This document shows, in pieces, positions 8,578 through 17,463 of a DNA stretch of 40,647 nt. The stretch lies in contig JAPPOR010000805.1 in the NCBI GenBank assembly GCA_028817905.1, positions 1 to 40,647 of the forward strand. The letters are read 5' to 3'. This DNA is from Myxococcales bacterium. Its GTDB lineage: Bacteria > Myxococcota_A > Polyangia > Polyangiales > JAFGIB01. The translations under genes and the position numbers were made by a program. The notes beneath the pieces are model-generated. The model saw nothing but the letters and a program-made list of their open reading frames with translations. It did not search any database and was not told the DNA's origin. Numbering within the stretch: the stretch's first letter is position 1; the number at the start of each line of letters is the position of its first letter.

Positions 8578-10800
8578 ATGCTGGTCATCTTGTGCTGTGC
8601 GATCCTGGGGTGGTCGCTCGCTGTTCGCGCCGACGGGCTAGCCAAGCTCTGTGCGCGGATGCGGGCGCAGGACCCAGTCGGTGCGTTGCGGGCGTTCGCC
8701 GCGCTGTCCAGCTCGCATCAGCAGCGTCCGGCGGCAGCCTACGCGCACGCCCGGGTCTTGTCGGAGCTCGGTCGCTACGCCGCCGCCGCGCGCGCCCTGC
8801 CCAAGGAGCCGACCGGGATGCCTGCGGAGGTGTGGGAGGATTTGCAGGTCTACCGGGCGCGCCTGTGGGCTCGTTCGGGTCGTTACGGCCAGGCCTTGGA
8901 AGCGGCCACCGAGCTTGCGGCTGCCGGTGTGCGCTCGCCTGCCATGTACGCCTTGGCGGGTGAATGCTTGCTGGCGCTCGATCGCGCGCAGGAGGCTGTG
9001 GACATGTTCGCCAAGGTGCGCGGGAAGCGGCTGGGTCGCGACGTGGAAGGATTTGTCCTCGCGCTTCATCATGCGGAAGCCTTGAGACGTGCAGGGCGCG
9101 TGAAGGATGCTGCGGCTAAGCTGCAGGGCGCGCTCGACGGTGCGCCGGGGCATAGTCTAGCCGGGATCGCCTCGGCACAGCTGTCGGAGCTCGGGGTCTC
9201 GGGGTCGCTTTCGCCCACCCAACGGGTTGAGCGGGCTCTGGTGCTATTGAAGGCGGGGCGTTCTGAGGAGGCAGTGAAGCTGCTGTTCGAGGTGCCCGTG
9301 CCGCGCTCTCGTGGCGAACGAGCGAAGCTCTATTTTCATCGCGGCATGGCCCTGTTCCGAGTCCGTACACGCTACCCGGATGCGGCGAAATGGCTTGCCA
9401 GGGCCGCCGCCGCGGGGGGGCCTGATGCTGAGGAGGCAGCGTTCTACGCGGCCCGCGCTCTGTCTCGCGCCAATCGCGATCGCCAGGCGGTGCGCGCCTA
9501 CCGTCGCTTCGCGCGCAGGCACCGAACTAGCCGCTTCGCGCCGCAGGCGGAGTACCTCGCCGCGTGGTTGAGCCTGCGTCACGGGTTCGCCGGAGCAGAG
9601 CAAGCGATGCGTCGTTTTCTGGATGGCCGTGCGGGCAAACGAGCCCCGGGGTCACGTGCGAGTGGGCTGTTCGAGCTTGGGCGGCGGCTGTTTGAGCGCA
9701 AGCGCTTCTCCGACGCGGAGGACCTCTTCCAACGCTATTCACGCACGGGTGCCGGGGCGATGGTGCGGGCTCGAGGCCTCTACTGGGCGGGCCGTGCGGC
9801 GCAGGAGGAGGCCGAGCACCGGAAGAAGCAGCGTCTCGCGAATCGCAAGCGAGCCGTGGTGCACTACCGGGCGGCCTACAGGGTCGAGCCGCTTCACTAC
9901 TATGCGCTGCTGGCGCGCTTGCGGTCGCTCGAACTAGGGGAGCCAGAAAAAGGCCCGTTCGAGGCCCGGACTGAAGAGGCACCGAAGGAACCAAAGCCTT
10001 CCGGTCGAGACGACGGCGAAACGGTCGTGGCGGCGGCGCTGCCGCCCCCAGTTGCGTTCTACGCGTCGATCGGTCTGGACCGTGATGCGGCCGTTGCCTT
10101 GCAGCGCGATGAGCGTGCGTATCGCGGCGCGGGGCCGGGTGAGTTGGGCCTACGCCGGCTGGTTGCCGCATATCAATCGTTGGGCGCGGTCGTCAGACCC
10201 TTTCATCTGGTTGCCCGAGAGGCTCGGGGTCTCTACCGGCGGCCTGCAGTGGGCCCCGATCGGGTGCTGTGGAAAGCGCTCTTTCCGCGACCGTACCCCG
10301 AGGCCGTTGCGGGGTTGGCCCGGGAGTTCCGGCTCGACGCGGACCTGATCTACGCGCTGATCCGGAAGGAGAGCGCCTACGATCCAAACGTTGTCTCGCG
10401 CGCGGATGCGCTCGGTCTCATGCAGTTGCTGCCGGCGACCGCCGAGAAGTATGCGGCCCAGGAGGGGCTACCGTTCGAGCGAGCCAGGCTCTTCGAGCCC
10501 TCATACAATCTCCGCTTGGGAAGCGCCTATGTGCGCAAGCTGCTCAGGGAGTTCGGAGGCCAAGCACCGCTAGCGATCGCCGCATACAACGCAGGAGAGC
10601 ACCGCGTTCGCGCCTGGTTGAAGGCAGCTAAGGGCCAAGGCTCGTCGATCCCGCTGGATCTGTTTGTGGAACGCATCCCGATCGAGCAGACCAGGAACTA
10701 CGTGCGGCGCGTACTGGCCAACTGGGCCCGATACCGCTACATGTCGGGAGGCGAACCCGCTGAGGCCTGGCCCCCCATCACCCTGACGCTGAAGCGCTAG
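8578..10800 (+). CDS. Soluble lytic murein transglycosylase (Slt70-like, TPR-rich N-terminus plus SLT domain)
   Basis: 'IYALIRKESAYDPNVVSRADALGLMQLLPATAEKYA' and 'SAYVRKLLREFGGQAPLAIAAYNAGEHRV'; start at ATG 8578 preferred over the long ORF start 8293. Confidence 0.9.
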   Translation: MLVILCCAILGWSLAVRADGLAKLCARMRAQDPVGALRAFAALSSSHQQRPAAAYAHARVLSELGRYAAAARALPKEPTGMPAEVWEDLQVYRARLWARSGRYGQALEAATELAAAGVRSPAMYALAGECLLALDRAQEAVDMFAKVRGKRLGRDVEGFVLALHHAEALRRAGRVKDAAAKLQGALDGAPGHSLAGIASAQLSELGVSGSLSPTQRVERALVLLKAGRSEEAVKLLFEVPVPRSRGERAKLYFHRGMALFRVRTRYPDAAKWLARAAAAGGPDAEEAAFYAARALSRANRDRQAVRAYRRFARRHRTSRFAPQAEYLAAWLSLRHGFAGAEQAMRRFLDGRAGKRAPGSRASGLFELGRRLFERKRFSDAEDLFQRYSRTGAGAMVRARGLYWAGRAAQEEAEHRKKQRLANRKRAVVHYRAAYRVEPLHYYALLARLRSLELGEPEKGPFEARTEEAPKEPKPSGRDDGETVVAAALPPPVAFYASIGLDRDAAVALQRDERAYRGAGPGELGLRRLVAAYQSLGAVVRPFHLVAREARGLYRRPAVGPDRVLWKALFPRPYPEAVAGLAREFRLDADLIYALIRKESAYDPNVVSRADALGLMQLLPATAEKYAAQEGLPFERARLFEPSYNLRLGSAYVRKLLREFGGQAPLAIAAYNAGEHRVRAWLKAAKGQGSSIPLDLFVERIPIEQTRNYVRRVLANWARYRYMSGGEPAEAWPPITLTLKR

Positions 10801-10814
10801 CTAGCTATAGCTAG
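10801..10814. repeat. Perfect 14-bp palindrome CTAGCTATAGCTAG between convergent stop codons
   Basis: Direct reading; flanked by stop TAG (10798-10800, plus) and containing stop CTA (10811-10813, minus). Confidence 0.8.
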
Positions 10815-11410
10815 GGAGGCGCGAGGGCGCGTCGCTTGCGGTAGATAGCTGCGTTCTGTTCCACTTGTCGCAGTTCTCGCGAGGCCCGGTCCCGTTCGTC
10901 GGACAACGCCTGGCTGCGCCACACGATTCCGTACCACCCATGACTACCTGAGAAAACGTTTAGTGTGGCGCCTCGCGAGGTCCGCACGGCGACTTCGTCT
11001 CCCGCCGGCTGCTCTTCCAAGGGCGCGCCCAGCTTGCTTCCTATCCTCTGCATGCAATGTTCGTTACAGCGGCTCGCGAACAGGGCTGCGCCGGATGGAA
11101 AATTGGCACCATCGCCCAGTGCCGCTATGGCGGTGCCCCTATCTGAGGGTGGGTAGTCCCTCTCGATCAGCTTGCGCGCGGCCGTACGCGCCGCAACAAT
11201 CCCGCCCAAAGCATGCTGTGCGCGCTGGTCGATGTAACGAAACAGGCGCTTTCCGTCGTTAGCCTCAATAGCCCGGGCTGCGCCATCCATGGCACCGCGG
11301 ATCGAGCGCGGATCCGGGTCGTAACGACACCCGATGATTGCCACCCAACAGATGAGGCTGGTACCACGCAGGCCACACAGGCTATACTTTGAGAGTGCAC
11401 CTATTTCCAC
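10811..11410 (-). CDS. Hypothetical protein, possible lipoprotein
   Basis: 199-aa ORF; 'SLICWVAIIGCRYDPDPRSIRGAMDGAARAIEANDGKRLFRYIDQRAQHALGGIV'. Confidence 0.6.
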   Translation of the reverse strand: MEIGALSKYSLCGLRGTSLICWVAIIGCRYDPDPRSIRGAMDGAARAIEANDGKRLFRYIDQRAQHALGGIVAARTAARKLIERDYPPSDRGTAIAALGDGANFPSGAALFASRCNEHCMQRIGSKLGAPLEEQPAGDEVAVRTSRGATLNVFSGSHGWYGIVWRSQALSDERDRASRELRQVEQNAAIYRKRRALAPP

Positions 11411-11483
11411 ATTGGCCCTCGCCTTGCGCGAATATAGGTGACTTTGCTTGTCGTCGCGTTGCCGGCGTCACGAATACGAAATT

Positions 11484-12338
11484 ATGCGGACACGGGCAGT
11501 AGGCCTCACCGACGTCGGGCTCCAGCGGGACCACAACGAAGACACGTACCGTTGTCTGGACGAGTACGGGCTCTATCTTGTTGCGGACGGCATGGGCGGT
11601 CACCAGAGTGGAGAGGTGGCCAGCATGATGGCCGCGGAAAGCATGCGTGCGTTCTTCGAGGCTACGGAGAAGGATGACGCGACCTGGCCTTTCCCGATCG
11701 ATCCAAATCTCAGCTTGATGGAGAATCGTCTGTCGGCTGCGATTAAGATGGCCAACAAGCAGATTTTCGAGCGCTCTTGCAGCGACCAGTCGATGCAGGG
11801 GATGGGAACCACCGTGGTGGGCTTGCTGCTGTCCGAAGAGCGCCGACTGGCTTACATCGCGCACGTGGGCGACAGCCGCGCGTATCGCGTGCGGGACGGA
11901 GAAATCACGCTGCTTACGCGTGACCACTCCCTGGTCAACGACTACCTGATGATGATGCCAGACATGCCCAAAGAGGCCATGGACGTGCTTCCAAAGAACG
12001 TGATTACGAGGGCTCTGGGGATGCAGGACTCCGTGGTCGTTGATCTCGGGGTTGAAGATATTCGGGAGGGAGACCGCTTCGTCCTGTGTTCGGATGGTCT
12101 CAACGGGCAGGTGCCCGATGAGCGCATTCTCGAGGTAGTCGAGAGTCACGGGGATGACCTCGAGTCAACGGTCAAACAGCTCGTCGAAGAGTCCAATGCT
12201 GCCGGTGGCGATGACAACGTGACGGTTGTGGTCGTGTCGTTGGAGCAGATCGGCGAGGAGCGGGCTACGCCTGAGGGCGAAAGCGACAACGACAACGCTG
12301 CTCGCGAGGACACCGTCAAGCTTTCCAACGGCGCTTAG
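11484..12338 (+). CDS. PP2C-family serine/threonine protein phosphatase (Stp-like)
   Basis: 'VGLQRDHNEDTY', 'LYLVADGMGGHQSGEVAS', 'AYIAHVGDSRAYRVRDGEITLLTRDHS', 'LCSDGLNGQV', 'GGDDNVTVVVV'. Confidence 0.93.
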   Translation: MRTRAVGLTDVGLQRDHNEDTYRCLDEYGLYLVADGMGGHQSGEVASMMAAESMRAFFEATEKDDATWPFPIDPNLSLMENRLSAAIKMANKQIFERSCSDQSMQGMGTTVVGLLLSEERRLAYIAHVGDSRAYRVRDGEITLLTRDHSLVNDYLMMMPDMPKEAMDVLPKNVITRALGMQDSVVVDLGVEDIREGDRFVLCSDGLNGQVPDERILEVVESHGDDLESTVKQLVEESNAAGGDDNVTVVVVSLEQIGEERATPEGESDNDNAAREDTVKLSNGA

Positions 12339-12480
12339 GGTACCCCGGGAGGACCTTCCCGCGCGGCTGGGGCGGCTAGGTTGTTCGCAGCGGGTGGTTC
12401 CCATGGGCAGCCGATCTTGCGCTTGTGTGTGAAACCTGATTGGGATCGCGCCCGTAGTTTGTTCGCCAAGGAGAGGTACC

Positions 12481-12984
12481 GTGCGCTATCGCATCAGTCA
12501 CATGATCGAAACCGACCCACAGACCTTCTGGGAGGTCTTCTTCGACGAGGCCTACAACAGGGCGCTGTCCATCGATCACCTGGGCTTCTCTCGCTACGAC
12601 GTCCTTTCCTTTGAGCGGCATGACGATGGGCGTATCACCAAGCGAATCGAGGCAGCCCCAGAAGTAGAATTGCCGGGTCCGGTCAAGAAGGCCTTCGGGC
12701 ACGTCACTAGCTACATAGAAGCAGGGACTTTCGATCCCAGCACCTCGCGCTATGTGGTCGACGTGATCCCGAGTGCAGCTGCGGACAAGATCAAGACGAA
12801 GATCGAGATCTGGATCGAGCCACGCGGGGACAAGCGCGTCGAGCGTATGGTGGAGGTCGACAACACCGTCAAGATTTTTGGCGTCGGCAAGCTCGTGGAG
12901 AAGTTCCTTGAGCAGCAGACGCGCGAGGCATACAGCCTCGCCGCCGAGTTCACGAACCGTTGGATTGCCGAAAAGAACCTGTAG
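12481..12984 (+). CDS. DUF2505 domain-containing protein
   Basis: 'MRYRISHMIETDPQTFWEVFFDEAYNRAL...' GTG start with upstream AAGGAGAGG. Confidence 0.75.
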   Translation: MRYRISHMIETDPQTFWEVFFDEAYNRALSIDHLGFSRYDVLSFERHDDGRITKRIEAAPEVELPGPVKKAFGHVTSYIEAGTFDPSTSRYVVDVIPSAAADKIKTKIEIWIEPRGDKRVERMVEVDNTVKIFGVGKLVEKFLEQQTREAYSLAAEFTNRWIAEKNL

Positions 12985-13005
12985 TCTGCTAGCGAGTAGA
13001 GCCCG

Positions 13006-13941
13006 ATGCATCTTGTTTTCGTGATGGATCCCGTCTCGACCGTGATCGTGGACGAAGACACGAGCTTTGCGCTGATGCTTGAGGCCCAAGACTCCGGTCA
13101 TCGTGTCGACCACTGCGGCGCCCACGATCTTTGCCTCCGCGATGGGCGGCTCTTCGCCCGCGTCCGGCGGGCAACTATGGAGCGGGATCCCGACACTCCG
13201 ATCCGACTGGATAGAGCGGAGGAGGTTTGCCTGCACAATGTGGACGCAGTCTTCATTCGCAAGGACCCACCGTTCGATCGTGCGTACCTCTGGTGCACCT
13301 TGATGCTCGATCGGGTGGTGACCGAGACCCTCGTGGTCAACCGGCCCAGCGGGCTCAGGGCGGCCAACGAAAAGCTCTATGCCTGCTCGTTTCCCGAACT
13401 CATGCCAGCGACCCTCGTCGCTGCGGGGAAGGACAGGATCCGGGAGTTCGTCGAGGATGTAGGCGGGCGCGCCGTGATCAAACCGCTCGACGGTGCTGGC
13501 GGCGAGGGCGTGATGGCGCTCGCAAGCGACGACCTGAACTTCAACGCAATCATCGAAGCCGCAACTCGCAATGGGCGTCGGGTTGCGATGGTTCAGGCAT
13601 TTCTTCCGGAGGTTTCTTCCGGAGACAAGCGCATTCTCCTGCTCGACGGTGAGCCATTGGGAGCGATTCTACGGATTCCGCAGCGGGGTGACGTGCGCAG
13701 CAACATTCACGTTGGCGGCTCTGTGGTGTCGGCCCAGATCGACGAGGCCGATCGGCGTATTATCGAAACCGTCGCGCCCTCTTTGCGCCGCGACGGGCTC
13801 TTCTTTGTCGGGCTGGACGTCATCGGTGGCCACCTGACTGAGGTCAACGTGACCAGTCCCACCGGCATCCAGCAGATGTCCCGGTTGGACACTCAGAACT
13901 ACGCATCCCGGGTCATCGCCTGGACCGCGGAGCGCGTCTAG
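13006..13941 (+). CDS. gshB: Glutathione synthetase
   Basis: 'FVMDPVSTVIVDEDTSFALMLEAQDSGHRV', 'FIRKDPPFDRAYLWCTLMLD', 'VIKPLDGAGGEGVM', 'LEVNVTSPTGIQ'-type motif (TEVNVTSPTGIQQM). Confidence 0.93.
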   Translation: MHLVFVMDPVSTVIVDEDTSFALMLEAQDSGHRVDHCGAHDLCLRDGRLFARVRRATMERDPDTPIRLDRAEEVCLHNVDAVFIRKDPPFDRAYLWCTLMLDRVVTETLVVNRPSGLRAANEKLYACSFPELMPATLVAAGKDRIREFVEDVGGRAVIKPLDGAGGEGVMALASDDLNFNAIIEAATRNGRRVAMVQAFLPEVSSGDKRILLLDGEPLGAILRIPQRGDVRSNIHVGGSVVSAQIDEADRRIIETVAPSLRRDGLFFVGLDVIGGHLTEVNVTSPTGIQQMSRLDTQNYASRVIAWTAERV

Positions 13942-14007
13942 CTAGGACCGCGGAGCGTGTCGAGCTAGGACCGCGGAGCGTGTCGAGCTAGGACCGCGGA
14001 GTAGCTA
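13922..14007. repeat. 23-bp tandem repeat, about 3.8 copies
   Basis: GGACCGCGGAGCG(C/T)GTC(T/G)AGCTA starting at 13922, 13945, 13968, 13991; first copy is the 3' end of gshB including its stop. Confidence 0.9.
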
Positions 14008-14526
14008 GGCGGACGGCATGGCACTGTCGGGGGCCGGCATGGCGGTTCCCAGATCCCTCGGCTCTGCGCCCTGGTCCTTGCCCCGGCGTAGCGCGCGAAC
14101 TGCTGCAGCGGGTGTATCGGCTTCAACCAGGTCCCGACGCACAGCGGGGTCCTTAAGCCGCCGTGCGACCTCGGACAGGGCCCGGATGCTCTCGCGTGGC
14201 CGGTCAGCGGGGCTGAGTACGCCCACCAGAATGTTGACGGGTCGACCGTCCACAGACTCGAAATCGAGCCCCTCGGGGCAGGTCGCGACGATGAACTGGG
14301 TCTCCCGCACCCCTGGGAGGCGCGCATGGGGAACGGCGACGCCATCACCAATGCCGGTCGTGGCCACCGTCTCGCGAGCGAGCAGACTCTCGAAGACCGC
14401 TTCCCTGTCGAGGCTGGGGTCTGCCTCGACGAAGGCCTTGGCCACGGCTTGCAGCGCCTCCTGCCGTCCTTCTGCTATCAGATGCAAGGAGATTCGTTGA
14501 TCGTCCTGGATGTCCTCGATACGCAT
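14005..14526 (-). CDS. PTS IIA (nitrogen-regulatory EIIA/PtsN-like) protein
   Basis: 'FESLLARETVATTGIGDGVAVPHARLPGVRETQFIVATCPEGLDFESVDGRPVNILVGVLSP' matches EIIA-2 with active-site His in PHAR. Confidence 0.88.
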   Translation of the reverse strand: MRIEDIQDDQRISLHLIAEGRQEALQAVAKAFVEADPSLDREAVFESLLARETVATTGIGDGVAVPHARLPGVRETQFIVATCPEGLDFESVDGRPVNILVGVLSPADRPRESIRALSEVARRLKDPAVRRDLVEADTPAAAVRALRRGKDQGAEPRDLGTAMPAPDSAMPSA

Positions 14527-15199
14527 GGCCTACTTCTCCCAGGTCATCCCTAAACCTACACTGCCGACTTTATACCACACATGCGGCCCTCACCACAGTT
14601 TGAGGACGCGGACATGGTTTCATGTCATCACAAGCACGGGGTGTGCCACGTTGGTCGCCTGCCAAATCGCAGTACCAATTCCGTGCTGTGCCCACGCCCT
14701 CGTGGGTCGTGGCGGCCCTCCCAGTACCGGATGGCTTTCATCGGTGCAACGCCCATGTCACGGAATTGAAAGTCTCAGTCGTCGTACGAGCATTTTTTTC
14801 CTGAGTTACCCGGACGCGAGGCGACACTCCATGGAAGGTAGTTGCGGCAAGCCTGTGTGCGTGTTGCCCCGGTCCCGCCACGTCCGCGTTGCCACATGCG
14901 CTGCACACCGCGACTTCTGTGTCATGCCGGGCGGCGCCTCGCGACGGTGTGCACGAGCATCGCGCGCTTTGGTGAACGATCTGGGCCTGCAGCAATTTTG
15001 GCGTCCCAGTCCAACGAGGCATGGCCTCGGGGCTTCGGATGCCGATCCTGCAACGAGTCTGCGCAGGGCAAATCTCGCCGCCTATCTGCCCGGAGCAACC
15101 ACAGGTGCGACTTAGTCTCCTTGACCTGCGGCGCATCGCAGCAAGAACCACCTCGACCGAACTTGACTCAAATGCCCTCGATCACCCCGGTCAAGGGGA

Positions 15200-16507
15200 C
15201 TAGGGCCTGGCCTGCGGCCGGACGGGCACGGCGGCCCGGCGGACGTCGCGCAGGGCGGTTTCCGCTGCGTCTAGGGTGATCTGGCCTTGGCTGTGGATGC
15301 GCTTGGCCACCGCTTCAACTTCGTCTCCAGAGGCACCGGCTGCGATTGCGACGGAGCGGGCGTGCAAGGCCATGTGCCCTCGCTGAATGCCTTCCGTGGC
15401 CAGGGCACGTAGGGCCGCCAGGTTCGAGGCCATACCGACGCTCGCAGCAACCATTGCCAGTTCAGATGCGCTTTGGGCACCCACGATCTTGAGGCCCATG
15501 CGGGCGCCGTCGTGTACCCGCGACGGGCCACCGACGGTACCGAGCGACAGTGGGATTTCGAGCTCGCCCACCAGGTCATTGCCGTCCGCCCGCCAGACAC
15601 ACAGGGGACGATATGTTCCCGACCGGGACGCGTAGGCGTGCGCTCCCGATTCCACCGCGCGCCAGTCGTTGCCAGTGGCGAGCACGACGGCGTCCAGCCC
15701 GTTCATCAGTCCCTTGTTGTGCGTCGTTGCCCGATAGGGGTCCTTCTCGGCAAAGCGCGAGGCGCGCACAACAGCGTCGCGCACGGCCTCGCCCGCAAAC
15801 TCCTTCGAGCCCAACGCGTGCGCTGGAACGCGGCAGCGAATGCGGACCTTCCGTTCGTCGCACAGGTTGCTCAGGATGCGCAGGCCGATATCCCCACCCG
15901 AGAGCTCCTGCACGCGGTCTGCGACCGCCTCGGCTACCGTGTTGACCAAGTTGGCGCCCATTGCGTCCCGGCAGTCGACGAAGAAGTGTACGACGAGCAT
16001 CCCTTCGCCGAGATCACGGACCTCAAGCCCGCGCACACCGCCCCCGCGCCGTACCAGTCCGGGCACCGCCCGATTGCCGAGCTCCAGCAGCTCGCTGCGG
16101 TGTTGCATGATTCGGTCTCCGGCGGTGGTGGCGTCCGGAACACCGTCCAGTTGGACCTGCGAAATCATGATCGGGTCGTCAGCCTCGGCCTCGAACCCGC
16201 CGCCAGCCCGGATCATCTTTGCCGCGTTGGACGCCGCCGCCACGACCGACGGCTCCTCGACGACCATCGGCACGACGAAGTCGTCGCCGTTCACCTTCAC
16301 GTTCAAGGTCAGGGCGAACGGTAGCGCGAAGGTGCCGACCACATTCTCGATGATCTTGTCCGCCCGTTCGCAACCCAGGCCCCCATTTTCAATGGCCTGC
16401 ACAAGCTCGTCGACGGTGACACCCAGCGCCTCAGCCGCCATCCGGCGGCGCTGCTCGACGGAGAGCTTGTAGAACCCGGGCAACCGAGAATTGCGTTTCC
16501 CAACCAT
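15200..16507 (-). CDS. mvaA: Hydroxymethylglutaryl-CoA reductase, class II type
   Basis: 'ENVVGTFALPFALTLNVKVNGDDFVVPMVVEEPSVVAAASNAAKM', 'DAMGANLVNTVAEAV', 'THNKGLMNGLDAVVLATGNDWRAVESGAHAYA'. ATG 16507 with upstream GAGG preferred; ATG 16519 overlaps mvaK2 stop. Confidence 0.95.
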   Translation of the reverse strand: MVGKRNSRLPGFYKLSVEQRRRMAAEALGVTVDELVQAIENGGLGCERADKIIENVVGTFALPFALTLNVKVNGDDFVVPMVVEEPSVVAAASNAAKMIRAGGGFEAEADDPIMISQVQLDGVPDATTAGDRIMQHRSELLELGNRAVPGLVRRGGGVRGLEVRDLGEGMLVVHFFVDCRDAMGANLVNTVAEAVADRVQELSGGDIGLRILSNLCDERKVRIRCRVPAHALGSKEFAGEAVRDAVVRASRFAEKDPYRATTHNKGLMNGLDAVVLATGNDWRAVESGAHAYASRSGTYRPLCVWRADGNDLVGELEIPLSLGTVGGPSRVHDGARMGLKIVGAQSASELAMVAASVGMASNLAALRALATEGIQRGHMALHARSVAIAAGASGDEVEAVAKRIHSQGQITLDAAETALRDVRRAAVPVRPQARP

Positions 16508-16515
16508 TTTGCACC

Positions 16516-17463
16516 TCACTCTGTGCGAACGCCCACGACCCCGAGAGCCATTTCTACCACATGCAGCCCCTCGCCCTCACACGCTGCCACAAATTTGGCC
16601 GAAGATGCCCCATTTGGGAACAATGCGAGGGCCACGTCACCCCCACCTGCGCCGGAGGGCTTGGCGGCACCCCCGGCGGTTGCAGCCAGGTCCGCAATAC
16701 GCTCAAGAGTATCGTCCACGATACCTGCTCCAGCTACCCTGCCCAGATCCCTCATGGCCCCGTGATACCCGCGGGCGGCCTCGACGATGCGCCCCGGGTC
16801 CCCCCGGCCTACCGCCGCTGAGAACGCTTCACTCGCCGAGCGGAGACCATCCATCGCTGCGATGTACCGGTTTGGATTCGACTGCTTGAGGGCATCCACC
16901 CGATCGAGCATGTCGCTGGTACGGACCTGTTTGCCCGTCCAGACCACGTGCACTTGCAGGGCTTCAGGGAAACGTACCGAATCACATTCGATATTCCCGC
17001 CACGCCGACGAAAGCGCACGAACCCTCCCAGTGTCGACGTGGCGACATCTGCGCCGCTGCCCCGGGGCGCGACCGCAGTGTGCCCCTCCAGAGCCGCCTC
17101 CAGAACGCGGCGCCGCACCGGGGGATCGTCCAGGTCCTGTCCCGCCCGCGCAGCGATCAATCCAGCGGCCGCGGCCGCGGCCGCGGCCGACGATCCCACA
17201 CCCAGCTTTTGGTCACCCATGCGAGTCGCGCGCACATCTACGCCTAGGTGTCCCGAGTGAGACCCAAAATACCGCTCGGCGGCAGCTCGGGCCGCTGCCG
17301 CTTCCGGTGGCACAGGTCCCGACGCGTCCCCTTGGTCGTCGTCGTCGCTCAGCCACACGCGAACCCGTCGGCTGACCGCTGCCACGATGGCTTCGGCACC
17401 TTCGAGCACAGCGTATTCACCGCTGATCATCAGCTTTCCCGGTGCGCTGACTACGGTACTCAC
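16516..17463 (-). CDS. mvaK2: Phosphomevalonate kinase (GHMP kinase)
   Basis: 'MSTVVSAPGKLMISGEYAVLEGAEAIVAAV', 'KLGVGSSAAAAAAAAGLIA', 'AAKPSGAGGGDVALAL'; operon context. Confidence 0.88.
   Translation of the reverse strand: MSTVVSAPGKLMISGEYAVLEGAEAIVAAVSRRVRVWLSDDDDQGDASGPVPPEAAAARAAAERYFGSHSGHLGVDVRATRMGDQKLGVGSSAAAAAAAAGLIAARAGQDLDDPPVRRRVLEAALEGHTAVAPRGSGADVATSTLGGFVRFRRRGGNIECDSVRFPEALQVHVVWTGKQVRTSDMLDRVDALKQSNPNRYIAAMDGLRSASEAFSAAVGRGDPGRIVEAARGYHGAMRDLGRVAGAGIVDDTLERIADLAATAGGAAKPSGAGGGDVALALFPNGASSAKFVAACEGEGLHVVEMALGVVGVRTE
17166..17189. repeat. (CGGCCG)x4 hexanucleotide repeat inside mvaK2
   Basis: Direct reading: cggccgcggccgcggccgcggccg; encodes the poly-Ala of GVGSSAAAAAAAAG. 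Confidence 0.9.

Noticed and set aside
9411-9422. G7 homopolymer in the lytic transglycosylase gene
   Set aside because: Frame is intact across it; a phase-variation role is speculative from one sequence.
14510-15151. Plus (14510-15115) and minus (14738-15151) ORFs in the ptsN-mvaA gap
   Set aside because: Low-complexity Arg/Ser-rich translations without motifs; probably intergenic.
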